50,373 bases of DNA from Bryobacterales bacterium (lineage in GTDB: Bacteria > Acidobacteriota > Terriglobia > Bryobacterales > Bryobacteraceae). Under the pieces are notes generated by a model. The model had not been told where the DNA came from. It did not search any database and saw only the letters and a list, made by a program, of their open reading frames with translations. Of this stretch, positions 8,501 to 19,800 are shown in pieces. Numbering within the stretch: position 1 is the stretch's first letter; every line of letters starts with the position of its first letter. Both the position numbers and the translations under genes were made by a program. The DNA is taken from NCBI GenBank assembly GCA_003136675.1, contig PLFE01000172.1, positions 28,786 through 79,158 on the forward strand, in the 5' to 3' direction.

Positions 8501-11500
8501 GTCAGCAGCATCGTGGGGGACGCCTCATTTACGGTTTGAATTGTGGTGGAAGAAGTACTCACCCCATAATTCGCATCGCCGCTGTAAACGGCGGTTATCG
8601 AATGCGCTGCAAAGGTGAGGGTGTTGAGGGAGAGAACCGCTACGCCGCTGACCAGAGTCACGGCTCCCGACCCCAGGGTGGTGCTGCCGTCCTTGAAAGT
8701 CACCGTGCCGGTGGCGGCCAATGGCGCAAGGGTGGCCGTGAAAGTCACGCTGGTCCCGTAGGTTGAAGGGTTCAGTGAGGAAATGAGCGTGGTGGTGGTC
8801 GCCGTCACCACGTTTTGCGTTACCACCAAAGAGGTGCTCACCGCGTAGTTCGAGTCGCCGCTATACACGGCCGTTAGGGAGTGCGAACCAACCGCGAGGG
8901 AACTGAGCGAGAGAGTTGCAACCCCGCTGGTGAGATTGACGGGTCCCGATCCTAAGGTTGTTGAGCCGTCCTTGAACGTCACCGTGCCGGTCGCGGCGAG
9001 AGGCGCAAGAGTGGCCGTGAGGGTTACGCTGTTACCGAACGAGGAGGGGTTCAGTGACGAAATGAGCGTGGTGGTGGTCGCCGTGACCACGTTTTCGTTG
9101 AGGGCTGAGGAAGTGCTCACGCCGTAGTTCGAGTCGCCGTTATATACCGCCGTGATGGAGTGCTCACCAAGGGTGAGCGAGTTGACAGCAAGAATCGCCA
9201 CGCCGTTGACGAGGGTGACTGATCCCAACGTTGTGACCCCGTGCTTGAATGTCACAGTGCCCGTTGCGGCCAGGGGCGCGAGAGTAGCCGTGAAAGTCAC
9301 GGTGTCGCCGGAGATGGAGGGGTTTTCCGACGATGTCAGAGTGGTCGTAGTCGCGGTGAGCACGGTCTGGGTGAGGGCTGACGAAATGCTGGGCGAGTTG
9401 TTCGAGTCGCCGCTGTAGGCCGCCGTGATGGCGTGCGTACCCAACGCCAGCGAAGAGATAGGAAGAGTTGCGATCCCACTCGTCAGAGTGACCGGTCCCG
9501 AACCCAAAACGGTCACGCCGTCATAGAACGTCACCGTACCCGTTGCGGACAAGGGCGCCAGGGTGGCCGTGAATGTCACGCTGTCGCCGAAGTTGGACGG
9601 GTTGAGCGAAGAGATCAGAGTGGTGCTTGTCGTTGGAGTTCCCAGGAAAACCTGCACCTGGCTCCCGCCATCGGCATTCGTCACCGCGTAGTCGGTGATG
9701 CCGTCGCCGTTGAAGTCGCCGACTACGATACCGGCGGCATGCGAACTATTCACGGTAGTCACCGCCGGAGCGAACGTTCCATTGCTCAATGCCAGCAGGA
9801 TGCTTACGCTTCCATTGCCATTGTTGGATGCTGCGAGATCCGGGTAGCCATCGCCATTGAAGTCTCCCACGGCAAGGTCTATTGGGTCGGAAGACACCGG
9901 GTAAATCGCTTGCGTATTGAATGTTCCAGAGCCGGTTCCCAGCAACAGACTCACTGTGCCATCGCCACCGTTGGCCACGGCAAGATCGGGAGAACCGTCG
10001 TTGTTAAAGTCCGCGACCACAACTACCGTTGGACTGGCGCCTACCTCGTAATTCACAGCCGTCTGGAAGGTTCCGTCGGCATTACCCAGCAGCACGCTGA
10101 CGTTGCCGCTCGTCTGGTTCACCACGGCGAGATCGGCGTAACCATCGTGATTGAAGTCACCTACCGCAACAGACGCGGGAGCGGTTCCGACGGCATAGGG
10201 AACTGGGGCCTGAAAGGTTCCGTCTCCAATGCCCATGAGTACCACCACGATACCGGTGCTCCGATTGGTCACAGCGAGGTCGGGGATGCCATCGCGGTTG
10301 AAGTCCCCCACCGCGACCAACGAGGGGTTGGAGCCGTCCGGGCCTATCCCATACGTCACCTGCGCAGCGAAAGCGCCCGCGCCAACACCCAGAAGCACGC
10401 CGATGTTGTTTGAGGTATAGTTGGTGACGATCAGGTCTGGAAGGCCGTCTCCGTTTAAATCCGCCACGGCGACGCCGGTGGGGGTGGTCCCAACGCTGTA
10501 GGGCACCGCCGCCTGGAAAGTTCCGTCCGAGTTGCCCAGAAACACCGCGAGTACGGAGCTACCAATATCGGTAACGGCTAAGTCCATGTGACCGTCGCCG
10601 TTGAAGTCTCCGGCGGCCATATTCCACGGATCGCTGTTGCCGGTCGCATAGGTCACCGGCGATTGGAATCCGTTGCCGGCTGTTGCGTTCACAGTTTGCG
10701 TGACCGCCGTCGAAGTGCCGGGCGCATTACTTCCATCACCCTCGTAATAGGCCGTCAGAGAGCGGACCCCGGAAGCGAGGATCGCGGTGAATGCGGCGCT
10801 TCCGCTCGAAAGCGTCGCGGTTCCCAGCGCCGTCGTGCCGTCGTAGAAACTTACCTTGCCGGTTGCGCTGGTGGGCGTTACCCCGGCTGTCAACAAGACG
10901 GTTTGCCCAAACTGAGAGGGCGAGCCCGCGGAAATCAGCGTCACCGGCGTGGCTGTAGCGATGGTCTCGCTCAGCGGGGAAGAAGTACTCGTGGCGTCGT
11001 TGGTGTCGCCGCTGTAGACCGCCGTCAATGCGACCGGACCAATCGTGATACTCGAAAAAGCGTAGGTCGCCTGGCCGTTGATCACGTTCGCGGTTCCCAC
11101 GGTGCTTCCGGCTGCCTTGAATGCGACCGTACCGGTCGCCTGCGCCGGCGTAACGGCGGCTGTTAGAGCGATGAATTCGCCAGCCGCTGCAGGATTTCGC
11201 GAGGACGTGAGCAAGGTGGTGGTCGTCACCTGGTCTACGACCTGGGTTAAGACTGTGGAAGTGCTACCCGCGTAGCTTGAGTCGCCGCTGTAGACCGCCG
11301 TGATCGGATGCGACCCAACGGAAAGTGAACTGAGCGAGAGGGTAGCCATTCCGTTGATTAGATTGACCGATCCGGATCCGATGGAAGAACCGTTGTCGTT
11401 GAAGACTACGGTGCCCGACACGCCCGCTTGAATGCTGGCGGTGAAAGTTACGCCGGCGCCGAATGTCGAGGGGTTCAGGGACGAGAGGACCGTTGTCGTG

Positions 11501-13731
11501 GTCGCATGCAGCACAACCTGGGACAGCGTTGAGGACGTGTTCCCCGCATAGGTGGAGTCCCCGCTATAGACGGCGGTGATGGGGTGCGCGCCGACGAGAA
11601 GGCTGGAAATAGCCAAGGTCGCAACCCCGCCCGTCACAGTGACCGGTCCCGAACCAATTGGCGACCCACTGTCGTTGAACGTGACCGTGCCCGTGGCGAG
11701 GGTGTTTGAGAGGGTCGCGGTAAACGTTACGGTGTCGTTGTAAGTGGAGGGGTTCTCGGACGAAGTCAAGGTTGTCGTGACAGCGGTAAGCACGTTCTCG
11801 TTGACGGTTGAGGAGGTACTCACGCCGTAAGTGGAGTCGCCGCTATAGACTACTGTAATTGGGTGCGAGCCAAGCGCGAGATTCGACACGGGGAGGGTCG
11901 CAACGCCGTCAACCAGAGTGACGGGCTCGGAGCCAATGGGTGAGCCGTTGTCCTCGAACGTTACGGTGCCTGTTGCGGCGAGAGGCGCCAGCGTGGCCGT
12001 AAAGGTGATGCTATCGCCAAACGCCGCGGGGTTCTCCGAAGAGGTAAGAGTAGTGGATGTGGCTACCAATCCGAAGAAAAGTTCCAGGCTGTTGTTACTG
12101 GTAATATCGGCTGCAAGGATGTCGGCTATGCCGTCTCCGTTGACGTCAGCGACAACAATGCCGGTTACGGAGTCAGAGCCATACCCCACCGCGGTGTTAA
12201 AAGTCCCATCGCTGTTGCCGAGCAGGACGCTTACAGCGGTTGAACTGGTAACTGCCAGGTCGGGGTGACCGTCTCCGTTGAAATCTCCGATCCCGGCGGC
12301 AATGGGGAAAGCGCCAACGGGGTAAGACACGGCTCCCGTGAACAAGCCGGTCCCGTCGTTCAATAGAACGCTCAGGCTGCTGCCGAGGCCGTTCACCACA
12401 GCGAGGTCCGGATAGCCATCGCCATTAAAATCCGCAGCCACCACGAACACCGGCACGGAGCCTGTGGGGTAGTTCGCGGCCGCGCCGAAGGTTCCATCGC
12501 CGGCGCCCAGGAGCACACTCACGTTGCCGCTACTCTGGTTGGTTACAACGAGGTCGGCAAAGCCATCCTGGTTGACGTCCGCCACCGCGACAGATGAAGG
12601 ATTGGTTCCCGCGGTGTAGATGACCGGCGCGTCGAAGGTTCCATCACCGACGCCCAGAAGCACGTCCAGGTTGCTGCTACCTGGGTTGGTCACTACGAGA
12701 TCGGGAATGCCATCCCCATTGAAGTCCCCGACCGCAACAAAGGAGGGATTGGCGCCTACGGTATAGGGGCTGTCCGTCGCCGGCGCAAAGACGCCCATGT
12801 TGTTGCCGAGCAGAACGCTAACGGTGCCGTCGTCCTGGTTGGCTACGGCGATATCGAGGTTGCCATCTCCGTCAAAGTCTCCCACGGCAACGGAAACGGG
12901 CGACGCACCGACGGAATAATATGTTCCGCTGTAAGTTCCGCCACCGCTGAGAATGACGATGACGTTGCCAGGCGTTTGGTCGGTCACAACAAAGTCGGCA
13001 ATGCCGTCGCCGTTGAAGTCTCCCGTCGCCATCCCGAACGGAGCGAGGCCCGTACCCAGGCTTCCGTTGGGCGGTTGGAATCCATTGCCGGCTATCGCTG
13101 TGATGGTTTGCGAAAAAGGCGCGGAGCTGGCCGCGGCATCGCTCGAGTCGCCCTCATAATAGGCCTTCAGATGGCGAACCCCTGAGGCGAGCAGCGTGGT
13201 CAGCGTGGCGATCCCACTTGCCGCGGTGCCCGTTCCCAACACTGTGACGCCGTCATAGAACGTCACCTTGCCGGTCGCGCTTAAGGGGTTGAGGGTCGCC
13301 GTCAAGGTCACGGTCTGGCCGTAATTCACGGGACTGGCGGACGAAGTCAGCACTGTTGTGGTCGCGTTGAGCACATTCTGTGTGAGTGGCGCTGAAGTGC
13401 TGTTGTTCCACGCAAAGCCGTTGGTGTCGCTGTTGAACACGGCCGTGAGAGAGTGCGGCCCCAGCGCGAGCGTTGTGATCGTCAGCGTTCCAACCCCTGA
13501 TGAGAACGAGGTCGCCGGGCCTAAATCCGTCCCAGTATCCACGCCGCCGTCCCAGAATTCGATACTTCCGGTGACCGTCGGGGAGTTCACCGTGGCGGTC
13601 AGGGTAACGCTTTGGCCCACTAACGACGGGTTCGGGACGCTATTGAGGACAGTGGTGGTTTGTGCACCCCCAGCCATCAAAAGAGCCGGAGCAGCAAGAA
13701 TGAGAACGAATGAGAGTCTTGAGACGAGCAT
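5560..13731 (-). CDS. Giant secreted FG-GAP/Ig-like/BACON/SLH-like repeat protein (2723 aa)
   Basis: A Sec signal peptide (about 1-21, ending LLMAGG) is followed by about 14 Ig-like domains of the Big_3 type and three FG-GAP/VCBS blocks. The order is: two Ig, seven FG-GAP, five Ig, seven FG-GAP, five Ig, seven FG-GAP, two Ig. Each FG-GAP repeat carries a GDFNGDGxxDLAV calcium-binding loop. A BACON-like domain follows (TSLFVDSVGGPQTVTV, SPWIELSDSGG), then three SLH-like repeats (FADVPP...; MAVFIARAVFG; MAVFVIRMRYG) and a TIG-like C-terminal domain. The protein is probably extracellular or surface-attached; adhesion or glycan binding is plausible but unproven. It is a paralogue of the next upstream gene. 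No terminator is seen before eutB. Confidence 0.9.
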   Translation of the reverse strand: MLVSRLSFVLILAAPALLMAGGAQTTTVLNSVPNPSLVGQSVTLTATVNSPTVTGSIEFWDGGVDTGTDLGPATSFSSGVGTLTITTLALGPHSLTAVFNSDTNGFAWNNSTSAPLTQNVLNATTTVLTSSASPVNYGQTVTLTATLNPLSATGKVTFYDGVTVLGTGTAASGIATLTTLLASGVRHLKAYYEGDSSDAAASSAPFSQTITAIAGNGFQPPNGSLGTGLAPFGMATGDFNGDGIADFVVTDQTPGNVIVILSGGGTYSGTYYSVGASPVSVAVGDFDGDGNLDIAVANQDDGTVSVLLGNNMGVFAPATDSPYTVGANPSFVAVGDFNGDGIPDLVVTNPGSSNLDVLLGVGDGTFDAPVIYTAGTNPSSVAVADVNQDGFADLVVTNQSSGNVSVLLGAGDGTFGAAANYPTGSVPVFVVAADFNGDGYPDLAVVNGLGSSLSVLLNDGTGLFTGAVSYPVGAFPIAAGIGDFNGDGHPDLAVTSSTAVSVLLGNSDGTFNTAVGYGSDSVTGIVVADVNGDGIADILAADITSNNSLELFFGLVATSTTLTSSENPAAFGDSITFTATLAPLAATGTVTFEDNGSPIGSEPVTLVDGVATLPVSNLALGSHPITVVYSGDSTYGVSTSSTVNENVLTAVTTTLTSSENPSTYNDTVTFTATLSNTLATGTVTFNDSGSPIGSGPVTVTGGVATLAISSLLVGAHPITAVYSGDSTYAGNTSSTLSQVVLHATTTTVLSSLNPSTFGAGVTFTASIQAGVSGTVVFNDNGSSIGSGSVNLINGMATLSLSSLSVGSHPITAVYSGDSSYAGSTSTVLTQVVDQVTTTTLLTSSRNPAAAGEFIALTAAVTPAQATGTVAFKAAGSTVGTANVINGQATYAFSSITIGPVALTAVYSGDTNDATSTSSPLSETIATATPVTLISAGSPSQFGQTVLLTAGVTPTSATGKVSFYDGTTALGTATLSSGSAAFTAILASGVRSLTAYYEGDGSNAPGTSTAVTQTVNATAGNGFQSPVTYATGNSDPWNMAAGDFNGDGHMDLAVTDIGSSVLAVFLGNSDGTFQAAVPYSVGTTPTGVAVADLNGDGLPDLIVTNYTSNNIGVLLGVGAGAFAAQVTYGIGPDGSNPSLVAVGDFNRDGIPDLAVTNRSTGIVVVLMGIGDGTFQAPVPYAVGTAPASVAVGDFNHDGYADLAVVNQTSGNVSVLLGNADGTFQTAVNYEVGASPTVVVVADFNNDGSPDLAVANGGDGTVSLLLGTGSGTFNTQAIYPVSSDPIDLAVGDFNGDGYPDLAASNNGNGSVSILLALSNGTFAPAVTTVNSSHAAGIVVGDFNGDGITDYAVTNADGGSQVQVFLGTPTTSTTLISSLNPSNFGDSVTFTATLAPLSATGTVTFYDGVTVLGSGPVTLTSGIATLPISSLALGTHAITAAYSGDSNNSPSISSALTQTVLTATTTTLTSSENPSISGDTVTFTATLAPLAATGTVTFKHGVTTLGSVTLVNGVAILAVNSLTLGEHSITAVYNGDSNYGVSTSSALNENVVTATTTTLISSLNPSSFGNSVTLTATLAPLAATGTVTFKDGSTTLGSGPVNLTSGVATLSLSSLAVGSHSLTAVYSGDSNYAVSTSLVVTQNVVTATTTTLISSLNPSTYGTSVTFTATLAPLAATGTVTFKDGSTTLGSGAVTLVSGVAVLSLNTLTFAAHSITAVYSGDANYGVSTSSTTIQTVNEASPTMLLTSSANPLVFGHSVMLTATLSNSLATGKTTFYQGSTVLGTSVVSSGVAVFTTPLLAFGTQALKAYYEGDANDEAATSAALPQAVNSVATTGFDPMTTYAAGAIPYTAAVGDFNGDGFADLVVTNENANTVTVLLGNGNGTFQAGATYTVSNTVLGVAVGDFNGDGKPDLAVTNDDGVVSVLLGDGTGTFGSAVNYTVGPDPQFVAVGDFNGDGFADVVVTNLNNTLSVLIGKGDGTFNTAVAYTAGTAPYGIAVGDFNADGYPDLAVANLESNTVSVLLGRGDGTFHVAVNYATGTFPGLVAVGDFNGDGKPDLAVTNLQGNTVSVLLGVGDGTFQTQVPYDTGIRPVFIAVGDFNGDGNADLAVGNQNSGTLSVLNGAGDGTFQAAVNYSTGSSPQGIAVADFNRDGRSDVAVANSGDGTMGILLGFSVSPTTTTLTSSLNPSTFGVSVTLTATLAPLSATGTVTFMDGSTVLGPGTLTSGVAMLALSNLSIGAHSLTAVYGGDTYDQASTSAALTQTVNTIPTVTTLTSSANPMVYGQAVDLTATVSPSTATGTVIFKDGSAILFTVPLTNGVATLAVQTLSSGAHALTAVYSGDALDAVSTGSLSLEVDSCGTTVETSLFVDSVGGPQTVTVASTAPSCAWNASTASPWIELSDSGGVGSGALTATLSQNTTGAVRTGTILVGAQSIAVTQRITAQVFADVPPSIYYFDPVNTLYAKQITAGCTSDPLNYCPDMNIPRWEMAVFIARAVFGGDNFTAPTLPIFNDVPQGSPGFAWIQEMSQLGITSGCGNGDFCPDQTVSREQMAVFVIRMRYGATAIFDFPATPYFTDVTSESFGWSWIQRMKEDAVTSGCSTTLFCPTDPVTRGEMGVFVMAGGFNFLLPAGTPVISAISPGTITHGTTATFTVTGLNTNFVQGTTEIAPIPGITIGAVTVTTPTSLTVQLTAASDAIQQPVSVLAITGIPPGNEEAVLPNSLVIQ
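7212..8235 (-). repeat. Seven FG-GAP repeats (third propeller of the 2723-aa protein)
   Basis: Seven copies of a roughly 48-codon unit, each with a DFNGDG-like loop; the last reads DFNRDGRSD. The block is preceded by an Ig domain of the AYYEGD type and a GFDP linker. Seven units fit one closed seven-bladed beta-propeller. Confidence 0.85.
9635..10670 (-). repeat. Seven FG-GAP repeats (second propeller of the 2723-aa protein)
   Basis: Seven units with the loops DFNGDGHMD, DLNGDGLPD, DFNRDGIPD, DFNHDGYAD, DFNNDGSPD, DFNGDGYPD and DFNGDGITD. The block is preceded by an AYYEGD-type Ig domain and a GNGF linker. Confidence 0.85.
12065..13085 (-). repeat. Seven FG-GAP repeats (first propeller of the 2723-aa protein)
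   Basis: Seven units with the loops DFNGDGIAD, DFDGDGNLD, DFNGDGIPD, DVNQDGFAD, DFNGDGYPD, DFNGDGHPD and DVNGDGIAD. A GNGF linker precedes it, as in the second block. Confidence 0.85.
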
Positions 13732-13806
13732 CTATTGGAGAAAGTGCCGGCTCGTGGATTTAATTTCTAGTTTTCTTTGCGGGTCATTCTTTAATTGGGT
13801 AATACG

Positions 13807-13845
13807 AAAAGCGCCCACCGTGCCTTGTAGCGGCTCGGTGGGCGC
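13807..13845 (-). terminator. Rho-independent terminator after the 2108-aa gene
   Basis: Perfect 10-bp inverted repeat (gcgcccaccg at 13811-13820 with its complement at 13836-13845) enclosing a 15-nt loop. On the minus strand it is followed directly by TTTT. It lies just past the stop of the upstream giant gene and separates it from the downstream one. Confidence 0.75.
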
Positions 13846-13866
13846 GGGTTCTTCCGGGGGCAGCCT

Positions 13867-16800
13867 CTACTGAATGACGAGGCTGTTCGGCAGGACCGCT
13901 TCCTGATTTGCCGGCGGGTTACCGGTAATCGCGAGGACGGACACCGGCTGCGGAATGGCGTCGCTTGCGGCGGTGAGTTGCACGGTCAACGACGTCGCAC
14001 TACTCACCGTCACGGCGCCGACGGTGATACCTGGGATTGGGGCGATGGTCGTTACTCCGTCTACGAAGCTCGTGTTCAGACCGGTGACTGTATACGTCCC
14101 GCCGGCCCCGCGGACGATCGTCGCCGGGCTGATGGAGGAAATCACCGGCGTTGCCGGCGGCAGCAACGCGTTGAAGCCTCCGCCCACAATGAACACGGCC
14201 ATTTCACCGCGCGTGACCGGGTCGGTTGGGCAGAACGTCGTCACCGTGCAACCGTTTGTGACGCTGTCTTCCTTCAGCCGTTGAATCCACGACCAACCGA
14301 AGGTGCTGGAGTTCACGTCAGTGAAGTACGGAGTTGAGGGGAAGTCGAACAGCGCGGTGGCACCATAGCGCATGCGAATGACGAAGATAGCCATCTGATC
14401 GCGCGCTACGGCCTCCAGTGGGCAGAAATCGCCATTTCCACATCCCGAGGTAATTCCCAATTCGGCCATCTTCTGGATGTACGCGAACCCGTTGGCGCCC
14501 ACCGGAACGTCATTGAAGAGGGGAACGTTGGAATAGGGAAAGTTATTGCCGCCATAAATCGCGCGGACAATATAAGCAGCCATCTCCCAGCGCGGGATAT
14601 TCTGATCCGGGCAGTAATCCAGCGGATTCGAACTACATCCCGTGGTGATGTTCAGCGTATAGAGCAAATCCGCCGCGTCGAAGAAGGGGTTGCTGGGCGG
14701 GACGTCGGCGAAGATCTGGGTGGTCACGCGCTCGGTGACAGCGATGGTTTGTTGGCCGACCAGGATGGTGCCGGTCCGCACCACGCCTGTGGTGTTTTGC
14801 GAAAGAGTGGCGGTGAACGCGCCGCTGCCTGTTCCCCCGCTTTCGGAAAGCTGAATCCAGGGCGAAGCGGTCGATGCGCCCCAGGGGCATGTGGGAGAAC
14901 TTGCGGTAACCGTCACGACCTGGGGACCGCCGGCGCTATCGAGAAATATGGAAGTGGTGTTTATGGCGGCGCAGCTATTTACTGTCAGGCTCAGCGCGCC
15001 CGTACCGGAGGTATCGTTTGCATCGCCGCTGTACACCGCCGTGAGTGCGTGCACGCCCGGCGTCAGAATCTGTATCGCCGCCGTCGCGGTTCCGTTGCCG
15101 AGGATCGCCAGGACGAGCGTCGTCGAACCGTCCTTGAACGTGATGGTTCCGGTGGCTGCGGATGGCGAAACGGTGGCGACCAGGTCTACGGTTTGGCCAA
15201 ACGACGCCGGATTCACCGACGATGTGAGGGTGACCGTTGCGTTGGCCGGGTTTATGGTCTGCGACAAGGTTGAGGAAATGCTGGATAGGTCATTCGCGTC
15301 CCCACCGTACAAGGCGCTCAGTATGTGAACTCCGGCTGGTACGGACAAAGAGAATGTGGCGACCCCGCCGCTTAGCGTACCCGTTCCCAGGGTGGTGGAA
15401 CCATCCTTGAACGTGATGGTTCCGGTTGCCGTTGCGGGCGAAATCGTCACAGTGAGAGTGGTGGGCTGCCCATAAACGGATGGGTTCGGAGCGGAAGTGA
15501 GTGTGATGCTGGTCGCCCCCTGATTCACCGTCTGCAACAGGACTGGGGACGTGCTGGCGAGATGGTTGGCATCCCCGGCATAGACCGCCGTGATGGAGTG
15601 TACCCCGGCGGCGAGAGTCGAGAGAGTCAGAGTCGCGGTCGCGCCCTCTGGGCCCTCCGGGTGAATGCTATGAGGAAGCGTCATCTGGGGGCTCCCTGGT
15701 TCACTGATGGTGCCGGTTCCGATTGACGTCGAACCATCCAGGAACGTCACCATTCCTGTTAATATCAGCCCCGTAATGTGAGCGGTAAAGGTCACGCTTT
15801 GGCCGTAAGTCGAGGGATTCAGCGACGAAGTAACCGTCGTCGAACTGGAAGCCTTGTTCACCACCTGTGACAATGCCGTCGAGGTGCTGCTGGAATTGTT
15901 TCCGTCAGTGCCGTAAACCGCCGTGATGGAGTGCGTGCCCACCGTCAGCGAGGCTGCGGGGAGAGTTGCCACGCCGGCGCTAAGAGAGCCGGTTCCAAGA
16001 GATGTCGCGCCATCCATGAACGTCACCATTCCGGTCGCCGAGGAAGGCGAAACCGTGGCAGTGAACGTCACGGATTGGGCAAAAGTCGAGGGGTTCAAAG
16101 AAGACATCAGCGAAGTCGTCGTGGGCGCCGGGTTCACTACCTGCGTAAAGCTTGCGGAAGTACTGGTCGTATAGTTGGAATCTCCGCTATAGACGATTGT
16201 CCCTGTGTAGCTGCCCACCGGGAGCGAGGAGATCGAGAAAGTAGCCACGCCGCCGATGAGACTTCCGCTTCCCAGCACCGTCGCTCCCTCCATAACCTGG
16301 TAAGTGCCCGTCGCCGTTGAGGGCAAAACCGTGATCGTGAAAGTTGCGTTCTCACCATAGGTTGATGGGTTGGCCGATGAAGTGAGGGATGTAGTGGTCG
16401 ATGCCTGGTTGATCGTCTGGCTGAAACTGGAAGAAGTGCTGGCACCGTGCGTTGCGTCGCCGAGGTAGACGACGGTTAGGGTATAAGCGCCGGCGGGGAT
16501 GGCCGACATCGACAGCGTGGCTGTTCCACCAGTCAGCGTGCCGCTCGCGAGGACGGTGACGCCCTGTAAGATTTCCACGGTTCCCGTGGCTGAAGAGGGC
16601 GTGACGGTGATGGTCAAACTCGCAGTGGAGCCGTAAGTCGACGGGTTCGCCGATGAAATCTCGGTCGTTGTGGTTGGGAGGGCTCCCAGCAAAATACCCA
16701 CGCTGTCGATCATTAGATCGGCGAAAGCCAGGTCCGCCCGTCCGTCTCCATTAAAATCCCCCACAGCAATGCCCGCAGTGGCGCCGCCCGCGCCATAGCC

Positions 16801-19800
16801 AACCGGCGCGGCGAAGGTTCCATCGCCGATCCCCGTTAGCACGCTCACGTCATTGCTGATGAAACTGGAAACGGCGAGGTCTTGGTTGCCGTCGCCGTCA
16901 AAATCGGCAGCGACAACGAACGCGGCGTTTTCGATCCCCGAATAGTTTACGGCTGCGTTGAAGGTCCCGTCGCCCTTTCCGAGAAGAATGTTAACGCCAT
17001 TTTGGGATGGGTTGGTGACGGCCAGGTCGGCGTACCCGTCTCCGTTAAAGTCCCCCACGGCAATGTCGCGAGGAATACTGCCAACCGAGTAGCTCACCAG
17101 CGACTGGAAGGTTCCGTCGCCGTTCCCCAGCAGCACGCTCACGCTCGCGGACTGGTCCACAACCGCCAGATCCGTATGGCCGTCTCGATTGAAGTCTCCC
17201 ACCGCAACGGACACTGGGGCGGTGCCGGCGGCGTAAGTCACTGCTGCGTAAAACGTTCCGTCGCCCTTGCCCAGCAGGATACTGACGTTGTTATCGTTCG
17301 TGTTGGTCACCGCCAGGTCTTCAAAACCGTCGCCGTTGAAGTCGCCCATTGCAATGCCCAGTGGGCCGCTGCCGGCGGTATACAGGACCTGCGCGTAGAA
17401 CGTCCCGTCGCCCTTGCCCAGCAGAATGCTTACATTGCCATTGTTGTTATTTGTAACTGCGAGATCGGTAAAACCATCCCCGTTGAAATCCCCGGCGACG
17501 ACAAATAGAGGCTTGGCGCCGGTGAGGTACGTTACAGCCGTCTGGAAGGTTCCATCGCCCGCGCCCAGCAGCACGCTGATGGTGTTGTCGTTCGGGTTGG
17601 GGATCGCCAGATCCTGATGGCCGTCCCCGTTGAAGTCTCCGACAGCCACTTTGTAGGAGCCGGATCCAGCTTCATACTCGGCTACGGGATCAAATCCACC
17701 GGAGGTGACGGCATTTATGGTCTGCGAAAGAGCAGTCGAAAGAACCGCCGTATCGTTGGTGTCGCCCGCGTAGTAGGCCTTTAGAGACTGCAATCCAGAG
17801 GGGAGCAGTGTGGTGGCAAGGCTTGCCGCCCCGCTCGCCAGCGAAGAGACTCCCAGCACCGTCGGGCCGTCGTAGAAAGTTACTTTGCCCGTGGCGCTCG
17901 ACGGTACCACGGTCATGGTCAAAGTGACGGTGTGGCCGTAAGTGGCGGGCGTCAGGGACGTCGTCAGGATTCCGCTGGACGTGATTTGGTTTACCGTCTG
18001 AGTGATCCCTGGAGACGTACTTCCAGCGTCCGGAACATCGCCACCATAAACCGCCGTCAACGAGTTTGCCCCAACGGCAAGCGAGGAAAGCGCGAGCGTC
18101 GCAACTCCTGAGCTCAGGCTGCCGGTGCCTAAACTCGTGGCGCCGTCGAAGAACTGCACCGATCCCGTGGCCGAAGAAGGCGAAACCGTCGCGGTCAGAG
18201 TGGTGCTCGTTCCGTAAGTCGAAGGATTGACCGATGAAGTAAGCACGGTCGTGGTCACGGTCTGCGCGTTCACCACTTGCGACACAGCCGTCGAGGTGCT
18301 GGGTCCATTGTTCACATCTCCGCCGTAGACCGCGGTGATCGAGTGCGTTGTCGCTGTCAAAGCTGAGGTCGTATAAGTCGCCACGCCCAATGTCGGGCTC
18401 ATCGATCCTAATGTCGTCGCGCCGTCCTTAAAGGTCACCGTTCCCGTGACGGTTGTAGATGATACCGTCGCAGTGAATGTGACGCTTTGGCCGAAGATGG
18501 ACGGATTGAGGGAAGAGGTCAGGGTGGTAGTGGTCGGAGGCGCAGCTGGAGTGCCTAGCAGTACGCTCAAGTTGTTGTCGTTGCTGTTGGCCGCGATCAG
18601 GTCGGCCACGCCGTCGCCATTGAAATCCCCCGCTACGACTGCGAAGGGCCCACTGCCGACGCTATAATCGGCGTTGGTCAGGAACAGCCCGGTACCATCA
18701 TTTAGCAGGACGCTGACTGTGGTGCCGAATGAGGAGACAGTCGCCAGATCTTCCCAACCATCGCCGTTGAAATCCGCGACCGCTACCCAGATTCCCGCGC
18801 CGCCTGTCGTGTAAGTAGCGGCTGTCCCGAACCCTCCCAGGCCGTCACCGTTCAGAACGCTCACGTTAGCGAGGCTGTTATCCTCCACCGCCAGGTCCAG
18901 ATGACCGTCCTGGTTGAAGTCTCCAATGGCAATCGCCCCGGGATTACTGCCCGCGGTGTGGGACACCGCAACATTGAACGTGCCGTCGCCAACACCCGTG
19001 AGTATGCTCACACCACTGCCGCTAGCTACCGCCAGATCGACGATTCCGTCCTCGTTGAAGTCTCCCACCACGACGTAGACCGGCGAAGAGCCGGCTGCAT
19101 ACGTCACGGCCGGATTGAACGTCCCATCGCCGTTGCCCAGAAGGATGCTCACGCCGCTGGCGCTGGTCACCGCCAGATCGACAAATCCGTCCCCGTTGAA
19201 GTCGCCTGTCGCAACGCTCGTGGGGACGCTTCCGGCAACATAAGGCACGAGAGTGTTGAACGTCCCGTTGCTATTCCCGATCAGGATGTTGACGCCGCCG
19301 GAGTAGTCCGCCACCGCGAGGTCCTGGACGCCGTCTCCGTTGAAATCACCAACCGCCACGAAGTCGGGTTCCGTTCCGGCGGTGAAGGTCGCCAGAGCCC
19401 CAAAGGTACCGTCGCTGTTTCCGAAGCGCACTGAAACCGTACCACCGTAATCCGCCGTCACGACATCCGCCCGGCCATCGCCGTTGAAATCTCCCAGTGC
19501 CGCGTTCTGAGGGCCAGTTCCCACCGAGTAGGTCGCCTGGGATGCGAACCCATTTCCGGCAAGAGATGTGGTGGTTTGCGGAAGCGGGACTGACAGGCTC
19601 GGAAGATCGTTCGCATCACCCTGGTAATAAGCGGCGAGGGAACGCGATCCTGGCCCTATCAGCTCTGTCGTCAACGTTGCTACCCCGCTTGCGAGCGTTC
19701 CAATTCCCAGCACCCGGCTTCCGTCATAGAACGTCGCCTTTCCGGTGGCGCTGGAGGGTGCGACTGTCGCGGTCAACACGACGCTCTGTCCGAAGGTCGA

